A DNA stretch of 64,000 bases from Nymphaea colorata (GCF_008831285.2 NC_045142.1:14325354-14389353), one strand, 5' to 3'; positions 1-13,100 are shown, counted from the stretch's first letter. Program-made: numbers and translations. The notes: generated by a model not told the origin, from the letters alone.

Positions 1-782
1 CAACTGACTCGAGTAAAATCATCAACCAAAACAAGATAATACCGAAAACGTGAGTGAAAGGAACCCGACTAGGACCCCACACATCCACATGAAGGAGGTC
101 AAATGGACTTTGACTAGATGGTTCTTGACTCGAAGGAAAGCTACTCTGTGTATGTTTGCCTAATTGGCAAGCATCACATAATAAGGACTCTTGATATAGT
201 AATACCTGGAAGCATGCGACGAAGTTTCGACACTGAAGGATGACCCAGTCTGAGATGCCACTGAAAAGGAGAAGGCTTTGAGGAGAATGAAGATGCAACA
301 ACATTTACTGGGACAGACAAGAAATAGAGACCCTCACGTTCATGGCCGCCACCAATCATCTTCCCAGTTAGTAAGTCCTGAAAAGAACATGTACCAGGGT
401 AAAAAATGACTCTACACTTTAAATCAATAGCCAGCTGCTTAACAGATAACAAATTAACAGGAAACTGTGGAGCATAGAGCACATGGGTAATAGTGCCTAA
501 ATGTGGGAGATAAATATCACCGCTGCCCAATACAGGAGATAGCTTGCCATAAGCCAGTCTGACATGCTGTGGTGTAGAGAACCAGACTAATGATGAAAAA
601 ATATGTGGTTGATTACAACAGTGCCTGGAGGCGCCAGAATCTATCATCCACATCATATCTGGGTCATCGGTAGGAGCACCAACAGAGAAGGAAGAGTCTA
701 TCACAGTCGTGCTGGCATATGAGAAGGAATTTCCAGCCATCTTGTAGTCATTGGAACCCTCAGACACATTACCATCAGCCAT
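1..782 (-). pseudogene. copia gag-pol fragment with an internal gag deletion: protease and GAG-pre-integrase
   Basis: The long open stretch (174-782) starts with a gag-like N terminus containing NSFSYA and passes directly into VIDSSFSVGAP and the protease active site WMIDSGAS. Nearly all of gag, including the UBN2 domain and CCHC knuckle, is missing, yet the frame is kept. The GAG-pre-integrase motif WHLRLGHPS follows. A frameshift at about 174-180 separates this from the continuation, which in another frame gives CQLGKH and the integrase start [10 protein letters not shown] near position 60-1. Element 2 in this window has the same gag start with the missing part in place. Non-functional as seen. 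Confidence 0.85.
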
Positions 783-1818
783 AGTAAAATTCCAACCAGA
801 ATTGTACTCACAATATGTATGTATAAGGTGCAGTAGTTAACTTCAACCAAGGCACGACAACATAGAAGAATCTGGAACACACTTATGGCTCCAATCATCA
901 ACTCAGAAATTCACTAAAACAGGCAGCAACATAGGCACAAACTCAGGCAGCAAGTCAACAAAATAATTTCAGCCGATGGCTGCAACACAAGCAAGAACTT
1001 TACGATTAGCAGCAGTCCACAACTAATGAGACCTCAACTTATAGATTTCATATCCACGATCCGTAGATCATTCTGCTCCTCACGTCAAATTATATCCACA
1101 AGCAGTAGATTAACTCTGCCCCACACGGTCAACATAAAAATCTGATTACAGCAACAATAACCTCCACGAGATCCACTTAAGGATCAGGTTGAACACAACC
1201 ACAAAACAAATTGGCGGACTGTTTTCAGACGTGGATAGCAGGCAACACTTTTAGATGTCGATAATAGGTAGCAAACAAGCACAAGTTTGTCAGTAGAGAA
1301 ACCTGTCTCACTTCAACGATGCAGAGAGAAAACAGAAATCTGCCTACTCCATACAATTTCAAACTTGTCTCACTTCAACGATGCAGGAAAAAGACTGAAC
1401 CTGCCCACACGACATACCTTTGCCTGTGAGAATCCACCAGGCACCACACAACTAAACAAATCTGACTGCTCTAGCAGATCCAACATTCTTTGGCCTGAAC
1501 ATCTTCCACGGCTGCACTTGAGTTAGATTTGATTTTGCAGCAAGGTCTGATCTGATTCACCATTTCAGCGACGTGATAAGCTTCAACGGCAGCAGCTTTC
1601 AGCAACTTCACGACAGCAGCAGCAACACAAGGGTGCTAATCACGTTTTCACATGTTAAAAACGTGATTAGCCCCTATCCAACCAACCAATCAACTTGCTT
1701 GTTTTGTAAACAACAAGAACCGTAGGTGTGAAACCCTAGTTTGGCGGAAGAGAGGAGAGATGAGAGGAGAAGGGAACCCTAGGCGTGAAACCCTAGATCA
1801 CACAGCCCTAGGTCTATT

Positions 1819-1830
1819 GCTCTGATACCA
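1819..1830 (-). other. primer binding site of copia element 1
   Basis: TGGTATCAGAGC on the minus strand, complementary to the 3' end of plant initiator tRNA-Met, immediately after the LTR. Confidence 0.85.
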
Positions 1831-2038
1831 TGTTGAATATTGGAGGAAGAAGGGGACGAGAGAGAGAGAGAGAGAGAGAGAGAAAAACACTTTCTACCTT
1901 ATTCACGTGACCCTAATCTCATATTAAAAGAGATTAGGATTGGCAACATAACAATTACAAAATCAGTCCACTAAATATAAGAAAATATTTAAAGAACTAC
2001 TATTCAACTTTCTAATATTGTAGAAACACTCTTTAACA
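1831..2038 (-). repeat. 5' LTR of copia element 1
   Basis: On the minus strand it starts TGTTAAAGAG (2038) and ends ATTCAACA (1831). It contains a (GA)n run at 1860-1883 and an inverted repeat CCCTAATCTC / AGATTAGG at 1911-1938 that recurs in the LTRs of elements 2 and 4. The primer binding site follows directly at 1830. Confidence 0.85.
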
Positions 2039-2399
2039 CATATTACGCCACTGCTAAGGAGATGTGAGACTTTTTATGTCAGACTTATTCACATGATAAG
2101 AATATGAGTAAGGTATTCTAGGTAGAGGAAGATTTATACAAACTACAATAGGGTGATATGAGTTTGCCTCAATATTTTGCAGTTGTCAAGGCCACTTTTG
2201 AGCGACTCAAATCCCTTCGGCCCCTATGTGAGTCATGCTATAAGACTCATCATGAGCAAAATATGGTTTCCAAGTTTTTTTTAGGTCTCTCTCCAGAATA
2301 TTCATTGGCTAAGGCACAGATGCTCACTAGGGCTGATATCCCTGGTTTGACAGAAACATATAACAAGCTAAGTCGTCTGATTCTCACCGTTGTCACATG
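2039..2399 (+). pseudogene. copia gag (UBN2) fragment
   Basis: From about 2158 the reading SLPQYFAVVKATFERLKS and, later, LSPEYSLAKAQML is the C-terminal half of a copia UBN2 gag domain; before it a stop-containing stretch reads AKEMWDFLCQTYSHD, the preceding part of the same domain. It closely resembles gag of elements 2 and 4. It is bounded left by the LTR of element 1 and right by a MITE-like repeat. It has no promoter, protease or polymerase. Confidence 0.75.
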
Positions 2400-2692
2400 G
2401 GTACTGCTATAAAGGCAGCATACTCAGGTACGACACCGGTACTGGTACTGTACTATCCCAGTACTTCTTGGGTACCGGTTAGATACAGTCAATGTACCGA
2501 GGACGTATCCGTTCGATTTAGGACTCAGTAAAAGTTGACTAGCCCTTTCCTATCCAAAATTTAGGATTTCAGTTTTGTTTTTTATACCATTTACACTTAG
2601 GAAACACATACAAGCCTGCGTTTTCATACTTTGTTCAATAGTTTCTTCTTTAGAATCTATAAATTTTGAATCATAAATGTGTTATTTTGAGA
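2388..2692 (-). repeat. MITE-like repeat, copy A (truncated)
   Basis: Starts TTGTCACATGGGTACTGCT and stays similar, in opposite orientation, to the repeat at 27518-28025 for about 300 bp (shared tracts include TACCGGT/GTACTGG-rich ends, GTATCCGTTCGATTTAGG and CTATAAATTTTGAATCAT). Similarity stops at about 2692, so the second terminus is missing. Copy C shows that the family has terminal inverted repeats. Confidence 0.7.
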
Positions 2693-3827
2693 CTCTGCTG
2701 TCTTCAGCAAACTAACTCTGTTAAAAAATTGAGTCAGATGCTGGCTGAATGGAAAATACAGTACTGCAGCAAATCAGCTGTGTGACATCCCAAAAAACTG
2801 ATTTGGAAATTCTTGATGAGTTGAGTAGCCAATCAAATCTATCAAATATTGTGAAAACTTCAACTGAAGCATGCTGTTGATAATCTCAAGAAAAGTAATG
2901 TGAATCCAAGTTCCAGTCATTTGCCAAGATAGTGGAATACACATTATTTTTGGATTGTATTTTCAAAAAGTAATGTATTTTAAAAAAAACGAAAAAAAAG
3001 CGAAAAAACGCGTTATTTTTGAAAAAACACGAAAAAAACGAAAGTAAATTAAATACCGTTTAAAACTGAAAAAATGCATTTTTTTTAAAAACGTTAAATT
3101 TGAAAAAAAAAGCGTTAGAAATGTGTTTTTTTTCACATTTTTCATTTTTTTTAGTTCTTTCATTTTTTTTAATGCCAAACAGTTTTCATTTTCTATTTTT
3201 TATTTGTTGCAAATCTACTTATCTTTTGATATTTGTGTTATTATTTTCTCACTTATTTTATTTTCTCCCATTTTTAGTTTTTTCAAAATTTTAAAAATTT
3301 ACCCTTTTTTTTTCAAGCTTGGTGTATTATACCCGAGAAAAACCTCACCATTTAAAACTCCGAAATATTATTTGCGGCTATGGTTTAAACATGATAGAAA
3401 CAACATTTAAGATGCATCCATGCCAATTTGTATTGAATAAAATATAGTTTTTTATTCATATTTGTATATAACCTTGAGTTTGGTTGTAGTGCGTAATGAA
3501 TATGAATGCAAATGCCTGCCGAAGGTAAGCCTGTAAAATCTTCTTTTTCAAAGCAAAAAAAGTTGTATGCAGTCTTCGTTGAGACTATAAACGAAGAAAG
3601 AAATTGATGGCTCCACTGGCTATTCTGCGTGTTTATTCACTATTTACTTATATGGAATGTTATGTAATTAACATTATTCATTTGCCTTTTACCATCTTTT
3701 ACATAATCTAGAAGTAACCCTTCTTACTTTTTATTGCATGTGGAGAAGAAAAGTTATTATTATGTATCTTTGGAATTTCTTCCTTAATGTATTGCTGATT
3801 CTTACTGGACGATCAACTTTGTCACAG
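2693..3827. other. intron/upstream sequence with an A/T homopolymer-rich repeat
   Basis: No convincing exon seen. 2955-3405 is made of runs of A and T with interspersed CG (AAAACG, CGTTTTT) followed by a T-rich tract and the closing motif GCGGCTATGGTTT; the same succession occurs at 6915-7340 inside MITE copy B. The remainder is ordinary AT-rich intron. The open frames of 60-95 codons here are low-complexity Phe/Lys runs and are not genes. Confidence 0.6.
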
Positions 3828-4184
3828 CAAAAGTGAATATGTAAGGTGCTTGCATTTTGCTCGAGAGGACACTCTTTATGTTGCCACTAATCATGGGTAC
3901 TTGTACCATGTTAATATTTCTTTTGCTGGAACTGTGAGCTGGACTAAAGTTGTCCAGGTCATTGGAGGAAATATTGTTTGCATGGACGTAATGTCTTTGA
4001 AGTCAGCAAACGTCTTTGAACATGTTGAAGATTGGATTTCTGTTGGAGATGCCAAAGGAAATGCAACAGTTGCCAAAATCATCTTCGTGTCTTCTAGCCC
4101 CAAAGTTACTTTTAGTTGTAATTGGACGGCAGAGCGAGAACGGCAGCTTTTGGGCATATACTGGTGTAAATCATTAAGTTACAG
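3828..4184 (+). CDS. WDR6-like exon (first in window)
   Basis: Acceptor CACAG at 3823-3827. Reads [20 protein letters not shown], a WD blade typical of the middle of plant WDR6-like proteins. Its first base completes a codon from an exon outside or undetected in the window. It ends with two bases (AG) of a split codon before GTGAAT. Confidence 0.85.
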
Positions 4185-7100
4185 GTGAATAAGATATCAC
4201 ATCATCAAATGAATCATGGTTATGATTCTTGCACGCTGTGTATAGTAACTTGTCATCCCACTATGCAGCCACATTTTTACAGCTGATCCTGGAGGCAGGT
4301 TGAAGCTATGGAGGATCTCCAATTTCATGGCATCAATTCCTGATAAAACTGTTCCTCATTGCAAAATACATTTAGCTGCAGAGTTTATATCTGACTTTGG
4401 AGCACGAGTTATTTGCCTTGATGGTTCATTTGAACAGGAGGTTTGTGCTCCTTTTGGAAAATTAGATGTGTTTTATTTCCCGACATGGAAATATGGTTAT
4501 GCTATAGGATGAATCATTACCATAATACTCTGGTAGAGTTCTTTCTTTTCTATTTGTTGCACTTTTTTCTAGATGGTTAATATTTCCATGTGTGGATATG
4601 TGAGCATATTGCAATTCTATTGTTGGATCTATTTCCTAAAACTCAAACCTGAGGTCCTCCAGTATTTGCAAAAGTTTCATAATATGATGGAAAATCAATT
4701 TGACACCAAAACAATGATTCTTACATCTGACCTTGAAGGAAAATATTTAGTGAATTCAAACAATATGTTGGAGAGAATAGAATTGTTCATCAAAGATAAT
4801 GTCAAAATACTCTTCAACTAAATGGTTGGACTGAAAGAAAACATACGCATATTGTCAAAACATGCAACTACAAGAACCTTACTTCTTTCAAGAGATCTGC
4901 CAATAGGCCCAATACATTATTGGGCTGAAACCGCTGTTACCACAGTCTATTTGATAAATTGAATGCCTGCCTCATCTGTAAAGAACTTAACTCTTTTAAA
5001 AACTTCACAAAATTTAAGGCTATTACAAAAGATTGAGAGTATTTGGAATTTTGGATGCAACTGCTTTGTGTGAACAATAGTAAATGAAAAATTATCTCCA
5101 AAGTCATTCAATATACTTTCTTGTGATATGTTGTTAATGAAAAAGGATCTAGATGTTATGATATTAAAAAGACAAACTTCGTGTTTCTAGACCAAAACCT
5201 GACCATAGCAGTCCAGGTATATATAGAAGGATTCACATCCACGACGTTGTCGAATGGCTAAAAGTTGCAAAATCTGTCACTGAAAAAGCACCATTGCTGT
5301 GCTAAAAGCACCATCAATTGTTGCTGCAGCATAAACCGTCATTAATGCTCATATAGTGACTGTTTTCTAGCAAAAGAGTTAATTTTTAGCCATCCGACAA
5401 CATTTGTTACCAGACAGACAGTTTTAATATATATATATATGTATGTATGTATAGATGTATCTATACATCTATATGTGTATACATGTATATATACTTGAAT
5501 GACCCACACTTGCACCCTGAAGCTGTGTGATATAGCTCTTGTTCTTACGATAATAACACTGTTTTTATTGTCATTAATATTATTATTGCTTTTATTTTCT
5601 TCAAATATTTCTTTTTTTTCAGGCTCTTACTGTGCATCATGCTTTGATTAGTCATGAAAGAAAAATAGACTGCTACCTGTCTTTTAGCTTGTTGCTTAAG
5701 TTGCTGATGTTTATGGTGGTTTCTTAGTTGAAGTTTCATTCCAAATTGGGATCGCATATCATTAATTTTCAATATCTTGTCACATATTTTCCCCCTTTTT
5801 TTCCTGAATTTTAGTTACTTGTCTGTGGGGATCAACGTGGTAATCTCGTTGCTTTCACTATGGAAAAAAGCCTTATGCTATCCACTAGTATAGAATCAGC
5901 AAACAAGATATTGCCATGCAATCATTTCAAAGGTGCTCATGGGATCGGAAGCGTCACTAGCGTATCCATTTCTGGATCTAGTCATGGCCAAGTCAGCATA
6001 CATTCTGTATGTTCTTCAATCTTGTTTTGTTTTTGATATTACAGGTTTTATTTCTTTTCATAACAAAAAATTGGTTGGTGAGTTGATCAGACTGGAAGAG
6101 ATGGATGCATTTGTTATTTTGTGTATGAGCAAAATGGAATCCTGAAAGGCTTAAACTTTGTGGGGTTGAAAAGAATAAAAGAAATTTGTGCCATTGATTC
6201 TTTTCATAATGGTGGTCATCTGCTGGAAGACTTGGGACCAGGCAAGTATGCAATAGGTTTTGCTTCTGCTGATTTTATTATATGGGATTTGGTGAATGAG
6301 TTTAAGGTATGTATGTACAGATCATTGCTTTTATTCCTCTATATTTCAATTTTATCCATTTACAGTACCTTAGAACATGTCAACATTGAGAAAGCTGACA
6401 CTTTTATGTCTTGTAGATTCTACAAGTTCCTTGTGGTGGATGGAGAAGGCCTTATTCTTATTTTGTTGGTGATACACCAGAATTGCAAAATTGTTTCGGA
6501 TATGTCAAGGTATGTGATATTTTGTTCTTAAGTGAGACCATTTCTCCAAACCAACTATAATTCACACAAAAATCACACTTCAGAAGGATGAATCACAAAG
6601 ACTAAAAATTTGAAAGGAACATTAGTGCACTCCAGAACTGCCTAACAACAATAGTGAAATAATGAGAAGCTTGATTTACAGATTAAGAGTAGCGGAGATA
6701 TGCAGCGAATACAAAGATGCATTATCTCCTCTATATGTACTTGAGAAGCAGCCAAGTTCTAGCAGTCTAGTTTGATATAAATCTAAGTCTTGTAGCTGCT
6801 TTTTTAAATTATAAGCTATGTCACATAGGTACGGGTATGGGTGCTGGTGTGGAGTACTTTTAAAAAACTTGGGTATAGGGACATGACCGTATGTGTGTGT
6901 ATATATATAATTCATAGTCACAGAAAACGCGGTTTTTTGAAAAAAACACGAAAAATTAAATGGCTGTTTAAAACTTTAAAAAATGCATTTTTTTTGAAAA
7001 AAAACTAACTTAAAAAATGCGTTTTTTTGAAAAATACGTTAAAACGAAAAAAACACGTTTTTAACACATTTTTTTTTGCGTTTTTTTGTGTTTTTTTCAC

Positions 7101-10100
7101 TTTTTTTCATTTTTGCCAGTTTTTTTAATGCAACCAATATTTTTTTCATTTTCTATTTTTATTTGTTGCAAATCTATTTATCTTTTGATGTTTGTGTTGT
7201 CAGTTTCTCACTTATTTTTTTTTTCCCCATTTTAGTTTCTTAAATTTTTAAGAAATTTACCGTATTTTTTCCATATTTTTTCTGTTTTTTTCAAGCCCGT
7301 TGTTTAAAACTCCGAGACGTTATTTGTGACTATGATATATATATATATATATATATATAAAACTGAAAACAAATAGATTAAAGGAGAGAAGTGTACAAGC
7401 ACAACAGCAAGAGGAAGCAGTGGCTCAAAGTGTAACAGATTTGGGAAAACAAGCAAAAAAGCAGGATAGATGCATACTTTAAAAAAATAAAAATTTGGAT
7501 GATTCTGATCTTGGTCAATTTTGACCAAGTCCAGAATTGGACGTATTTGGCCCTAGGTGTGGTGACCGTAGCCTACATGGTCAACTCCACACCTGAGCAG
7601 TGTCCAAGGTAGTACCAGTACCAGTGTCTAGTGTCTACTCGTGTCAACTGTCAACACTAGTACTTCACTCCAATAGGAGTGTCCATGTGACAGATTATAG
7701 TTGTATTTACTTGATCATGAAGGACATGAGTAACTCTATTTGCGGTTAGTAGTAGTCAGCAGAGCCACATTGGCTTTAGGGTGTGGAAATCTTACAGTGA
7801 CAAGTTTTGAATAGGGAAAGATGTAAGGTGCACGATGCCTATTTTGTGGTTCTGTTTTCCTCCCTCTCACTTTGTTGCCCCTTAAAGAATAAAGATGTTT
7901 CTATCCCAATTTCCCTGAATTTGTAAAAAGAATGAGATATATGTGTTTTTCTATTTCTTTTCATATAAACGCTGCACAGGTTTGTTAGGTTTTGATTTCA
8001 TTCAATAATCTCTCTCGAAAAAGAGGAAACATTTATAGGAGAATGCATAAAGTAAACAAAACACCAAGAGGGGAAGCATATCTATTACATAATATTAATG
8101 TTAAATATCTTTAACTGTCGTCTAGAGTCTTTTTGCAATGTTAGGAAGTTAGAGTGTGTTTTTAAAGATTATCTTATTTTATTTTGACTGGTATTGTAAT
8201 TTTTGTTACCACCAGCCCTAATCTCTTTTAACTTTGAGATTAGGGTAAAGTTAATCGAAGTTTTTATGCTCTCTCTCTCTCTCTGGTCGTAACATGGTAT
8301 CAGACCAGAGGTTTTCTGAATGCCGGCAGCCAAGTAAGTTTTTCTACGACCCCTTTTTTTTCGGCGACTCCCTTCCTTCCACCTCTCCCTCTTCTTCTTC
8401 ATCTCGTTTTCTTTCTCTTAATCCACCAGCAAGGAGGCGGTAAGGGAATTGTGCTGTGTGGAGGAGGACCTGATCACACCTATGTGGAAACCGTGATTAG
8501 ATCCTCAAGTGGATAGTGTGGAGCAGAGTCGATCTGCTGATTGTGGGTATGAAAGCTGTTTGGTGATGCTGTCTAGAGTAGTTTTCGTGGAGCAGCCTAT
8601 GTCGTCCGCTGTGGAGGAGTATAACAATCATCGGGTGCTCAATTGATAGTCTTATATGGACTGGCTTTTAGAAAAAATCTGAAGTTGGAAGTAACAACAG
8701 TTAGAGGTTGTTCTTTTTTGTTTGCTGCTTAGAATTGTGAAGGTGACGTAATTTGTGTGTGGCCTTCTTTGTTGCGTAGCCTGTGGTATTCTTGTGGTTT
8801 TCTTGGGCAATTGAGGTATTTACTCCTACACTGGACTGTTGTGGTTGACTGCTGCGTTTTATACACATATATTGTACATCAAAACTCTTTTTTGTTTGGA
8901 AATTTACTATGGATGATGGTAGTAAGATGGTAGTGAATTCGAAGGTTCTAAAGAATACAAGATGGCTGAAAACTCCTTCTCTTATGGAACCACAATCAAG
9001 CTGAACGGTTCAAATTACGAAATCTGGTCTAGGGTATTCATGATATCTGCGGCAGGTCATAGGATGAAGTATGTTCTTGAAGAAAATGAACCTGCTGAGA
9101 AGAAAGACAAATATGCTACGTGGGATAAAGACAATAACATTGTGATGTCGTTGATTATGAACAACATGGAGTCTCATATAGCTCCAAAAATTGCATACTG
9201 CACCAAGACTAAAGATATGTGGTCTTTCTTGAAAAAAAAACATATTCTCATGCTACTAATGTTATTAAGATTTTATGGGTGGAGGAGGAATTATATAAAA
9301 TCCAGTAAGGTGATCAAGATTTGTTCCAATATTTTGCCATATTGACGGCTGCATATGAACGGTTAAAAGCCCTTCGCCCACCTTGCCAGCACTATTATGC
9401 ATCATACTTTGAATCTGCTATGGTGGCAAAGTTTCTTGCTGGGTTATTTTCAGAGTACATGTGGCGAATGCACAAATTCTCATTGGCAGTGATCTTCTCA
9501 ACTTAGCAGATACATATATCAGGGTGAGTCGCCTTGTGGTCACCCTCTCTTAGCCTACACATGACACACCAGTCTCTGCACTTGCTTTATTAGGAGGATG
9601 TGCCATAGTTCTTATGTTGGTGCTAGGGGACGTGGTACAAGCCGTGGTGCAGGTCGCGGCAGATTTCAATGCACCTACTGTGGCAAATTAGGTCATTTAG
9701 AGGACTGATGTTGGGAGATAAGCATCCTCATCTCCGTTCAGCTGGTCCACCAGGGCATGGGGGAGGTAGGATCACTGTAGGCAAAGGGTTTTTTTCATCC
9801 CAAGCAGCTTCTCATAGGCTACAACATCTATGGTCGATTCTCCTACTTGTTTTCCTATACCTAACTCATATTCCCTTAATTTAAGAAAGGATGAATATGA
9901 TCTTGTTTTTGCTCCGAGATCCTCCTCTACGTCTGCCTCCACTGTTGTAGTGGACTCGGCTTTCTCTGTTGGTGCCCCTACCAATGACTCAAGTATGATT
10001 TGGATGATTGATTCAGGAGCATCCAAACACCGCTGTAATCAGCTATAGATTTTTTCGTTATTGATCAGGTTCTCTACACCATAACATGTCGGGCTGGCTG

Positions 10101-13100
10101 ATGGCAAGTTGTCCCCCATTATGGGCAGTGGTGATATCTGCCTCCCACACTTGGGCGCCATTACACATGTGCTATATGCTCCTCATTTTCCAATTAATAT
10201 GTTATCCGTTAGGCAATTGGCTAGTGATTTACAGTGTAGAGTCATGTTTGATCTTGGTTCAATGTTCTTTTTAGGAGTTACAAACTGGGAAGACGATTGG
10301 TGGCGGCCATGAATGTGACGTACTCTATTTCTTTTTTATCCCAGTCGATATTGCTGGATCTTCTTTCACATTGATGACCTCTCCTTGCAGTGGCATCTTA
10401 GACTGAGTCATCCATCTGTGTCCGAACTTCGTCGTGTGTTTCCAAATATTTCTGCATCAGAGTCTTTCCGATGTGATGTGTGCCAATTAGGCAAGCATAC
10501 ACAGGGCAGTTTTCCTTCGAGTCAGACTCATCTAGTCAGAGTCCTTTTGATCTTCTTCACGTGGATGTTTGGGGTCCTAGCAAAGTTGCTTTTTGTTTTC
10601 GTTGCTGGTATTATCTTGTTTTGGTTAATGATTTTACTAGAATCAGTTGGATATTCTTGTTATGGGAGAGATCTAAAGTCATTTGTATTCTTCAGAAATT
10701 TGTCAAGTAAATAAAAACTCAGTTTGGTTTTATCGTCAAAAGCATTCGCATTGATAATGCTCTTGAATTCAAATCTTTGCTACTTCAATTTTATGCCAAT
10801 CACGGAATTCGACCATAATATACTTGTCAACACACGTCGCAACAAAATGGTGTCGTCGAGAGCAAACATCGGCAACTCCTAAATGTGGCCCGCACTCTCA
10901 TGTTGCATACTCATATGCCCGTCTATTTTTGGGGTGATTCCATTTTTACCGCAGGTAACCATTTTTACCGCATGTGACCTGACTAATTGATTGCCCTTGT
11001 CTGCCATCCAAGAATGAATTCTCATTCAAATTCTATATCCAGATCGACCGTTATTTCACATACCTCTCAAGGTATCTGGATGCACCTATTTTGCACACGT
11101 CATAGGCCCAAATAGAAACAAACTTGCTGCCCAAGCAATCAAATGCGTATCGTTGGATATTCTGCCAATCAAAAGGGATATTGGTGCTTTGATCCTCAGA
11201 CCAAGAAAGAGATTATCAATGCGGATTTGACATTCTTTGAGTTTCGTCTGTGCTTCTCCTCTTCAAGTCCCACTATGTTTGAGATGCCAATTTCTATTCC
11301 TCTTTCTATTCCTCTAGTGTCACTTGAGTCTATTCCCTCCTCTCCACCTATGTCATGTGCCCTTTTCCTTGATCATTCGTCGTTCATCAAGCGAGGCACA
11401 TCCAGGATAGTGATACTGATTGTGTATGTTGATGATATTGTTCTCACTGGGGAATGTAACCAAAAGATAACTCAGACAAAGGAATTCCTACAAAAGCACT
11501 TTGTCACAAAAATGTTGGTCAACTCCGCTATTTCCTTGGTATTGAAGTGACTCCTAGTAGTAAAGGGGTTGTATTGTCTCAACGAAAATATGTTCTTGAT
11601 CTTTTGTAGGAAATAGGTTTGTTGGGGGCAAAACTTGCCACACTTTCTATGAATCCACGAGTTCATATTCATGATGATGAATCAAAGACTATTGGCTAGA
11701 GATCATACAGATCTTTGATAGAGAAATTTTTATATTTGACTTTCACTCGGCCTGACATTAACTTTGTTGTAAAGAAGCTCAGTCAATTCATGGAAAAACC
11801 TCAAAAGGCTTATTGGGAGGCTGCATTAATGGTGATGAGATACTTAAAATCAGCCCTGGGAAATGTATTATGGTTAAAAAAAGATGAACCTATTGACATA
11901 AAGGCCTTTAGTGATGTGATGCCTATTATGCAGGATCTATGTATGACGGGAAGTCAACTTAAAGGGTTTTGTCTTTGTTGAAGGTAATCTTATATCTTGG
12001 AAGAGCAAGAAACACAATGTGGTTGCCCGATCTAGTGCTGAGTCTGAATATAGGGCTATGGCCCAAACTGTAGTTGAAATGTCAAATCAGCACTTTTAGA
12101 TTTGGGCATGTCAGTGAATCTCCTAATGAAGATATATTGTGATAACAGGGCAGCCACCTATATTGCCAACAACCCTATTTTCCATGAGAGGACGAAACAC
12201 ATTGAAGTGGATTGTCATTATGTTCGTGGTTTGGTATAGGAAGGAGTAATTAGTACTATTCATGCCTCGTTTGGAGATCAGGCAGCTGATATTTTTACCA
12301 AGGCTCTTCCCATATGCGACTTGTTGAGAGGATGTAACAAGTTGAGCATGATTGATATCTATGCTGCAGTTTGAGGGGGAGTGCTAAATACCTTTAACTG
12401 TCCTCGAGAGTATTTCTGCAATATTAGGAAGTTAGAGTGTGTTTTTTTTAGAGATTATCTTATTTTATTTGGACTGATATTCTAATTTTTGTTACCGCCA
12501 GCCCTAATCTCTTTTAACTTTGAGATTAGGTTAAAGTTAATCGAAGCTTTTTCGCTCTCTCTTTATGGTCGTAACAATTAATATGCATGTTGTAGCTGTT
12601 ACAGTATAGAATTACCGTTATGCATTGTAAAGAAATTACAAGGGATACAACATGGTTTGGTTGGACCACATTCAATTGAATCCAACCCAACCACAAAATC
12701 ATGACTTCTTTGACCTTCCTCAAGTTGTAGATGGTTCTAAATCATGAATATCTTGCTTTTTAGCATTTAAAACCTGTCTTCCGTTAATCTTTTTGGCAAT
12801 AGATCTGCAATTTGATCTTCAATCCTCACAAATTTATGCTCAATCTCCTTCTTGGACATTTGCTCTCACAAAATGTTGGTCTATGTCAATGTGTTTACCT
12901 TGAATGTAATGAAATTGAAAGATGTATTGATGACAATTTGGTTATCACATAATAGAAGAGATTGAGAGACCATGTTTGTGACAATGATCTCAGCTATATT
13001 CACAAGTATCAGTCTTGGCTATGTCTTGGTGGAGTAAATCTAATTATACAAATAGGTTCCTGATATATCTGTTCAACATCTTGCGAAAAATTTAGGGAAT

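Larger units (their letters stand above)
1..2038 (-). mobile_element. Ty1/copia retrotransposon, 5' portion only (element 1)
   Basis: Minus-strand copia element cut by the left window edge. Reading leftwards from 2038 it has a 208-bp LTR (1831-2038), a tRNA-iMet-type primer binding site, an untranslated leader of about 1 kb (783-1818, no coding content seen), then gag start, aspartic protease, GAG-pre-integrase and the first integrase residues at position 1. The LTR begins TG and ends CA. The flank to the right is a gag fragment of another copia, so this element appears to have inserted into an older relative; the 5 bases after the LTR are CATAT, but the matching duplication is outside the window. 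Confidence 0.88.
8099..12576 (+). mobile_element. full-length but decayed Ty1/copia retrotransposon (element 2)
   Basis: LTRs 8099-8294 and 12382-12576 (about 90% identical by eye) are flanked by the 5-bp target duplication ATTAA (8094-8098 and 12577-12581). A primer binding site follows the left LTR, and a polypurine tract (TTGAGGGGGAG) precedes the right one. Inside are gag, CCHC, protease, integrase, a shortened reverse transcriptase and RNase H with many stops and frameshifts. It sits in the 7-kb intron of the WDR6-like gene, in the same orientation as the gene. Confidence 0.93.

Noticed and set aside
2769-2873. Possible additional WDR6-like exon (reads QQISCVTSQKTDLEILDELS)
   Set aside because: An in-frame stop lies just upstream, splice sites do not fit the phase needed by the exon at 3828, and the text has no WD signature. 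I left it as intron.
2963-3410. Overlapping open frames rich in Phe or Lys on both strands
   Set aside because: They arise from T and A homopolymer runs; no start context, domain or splice support.
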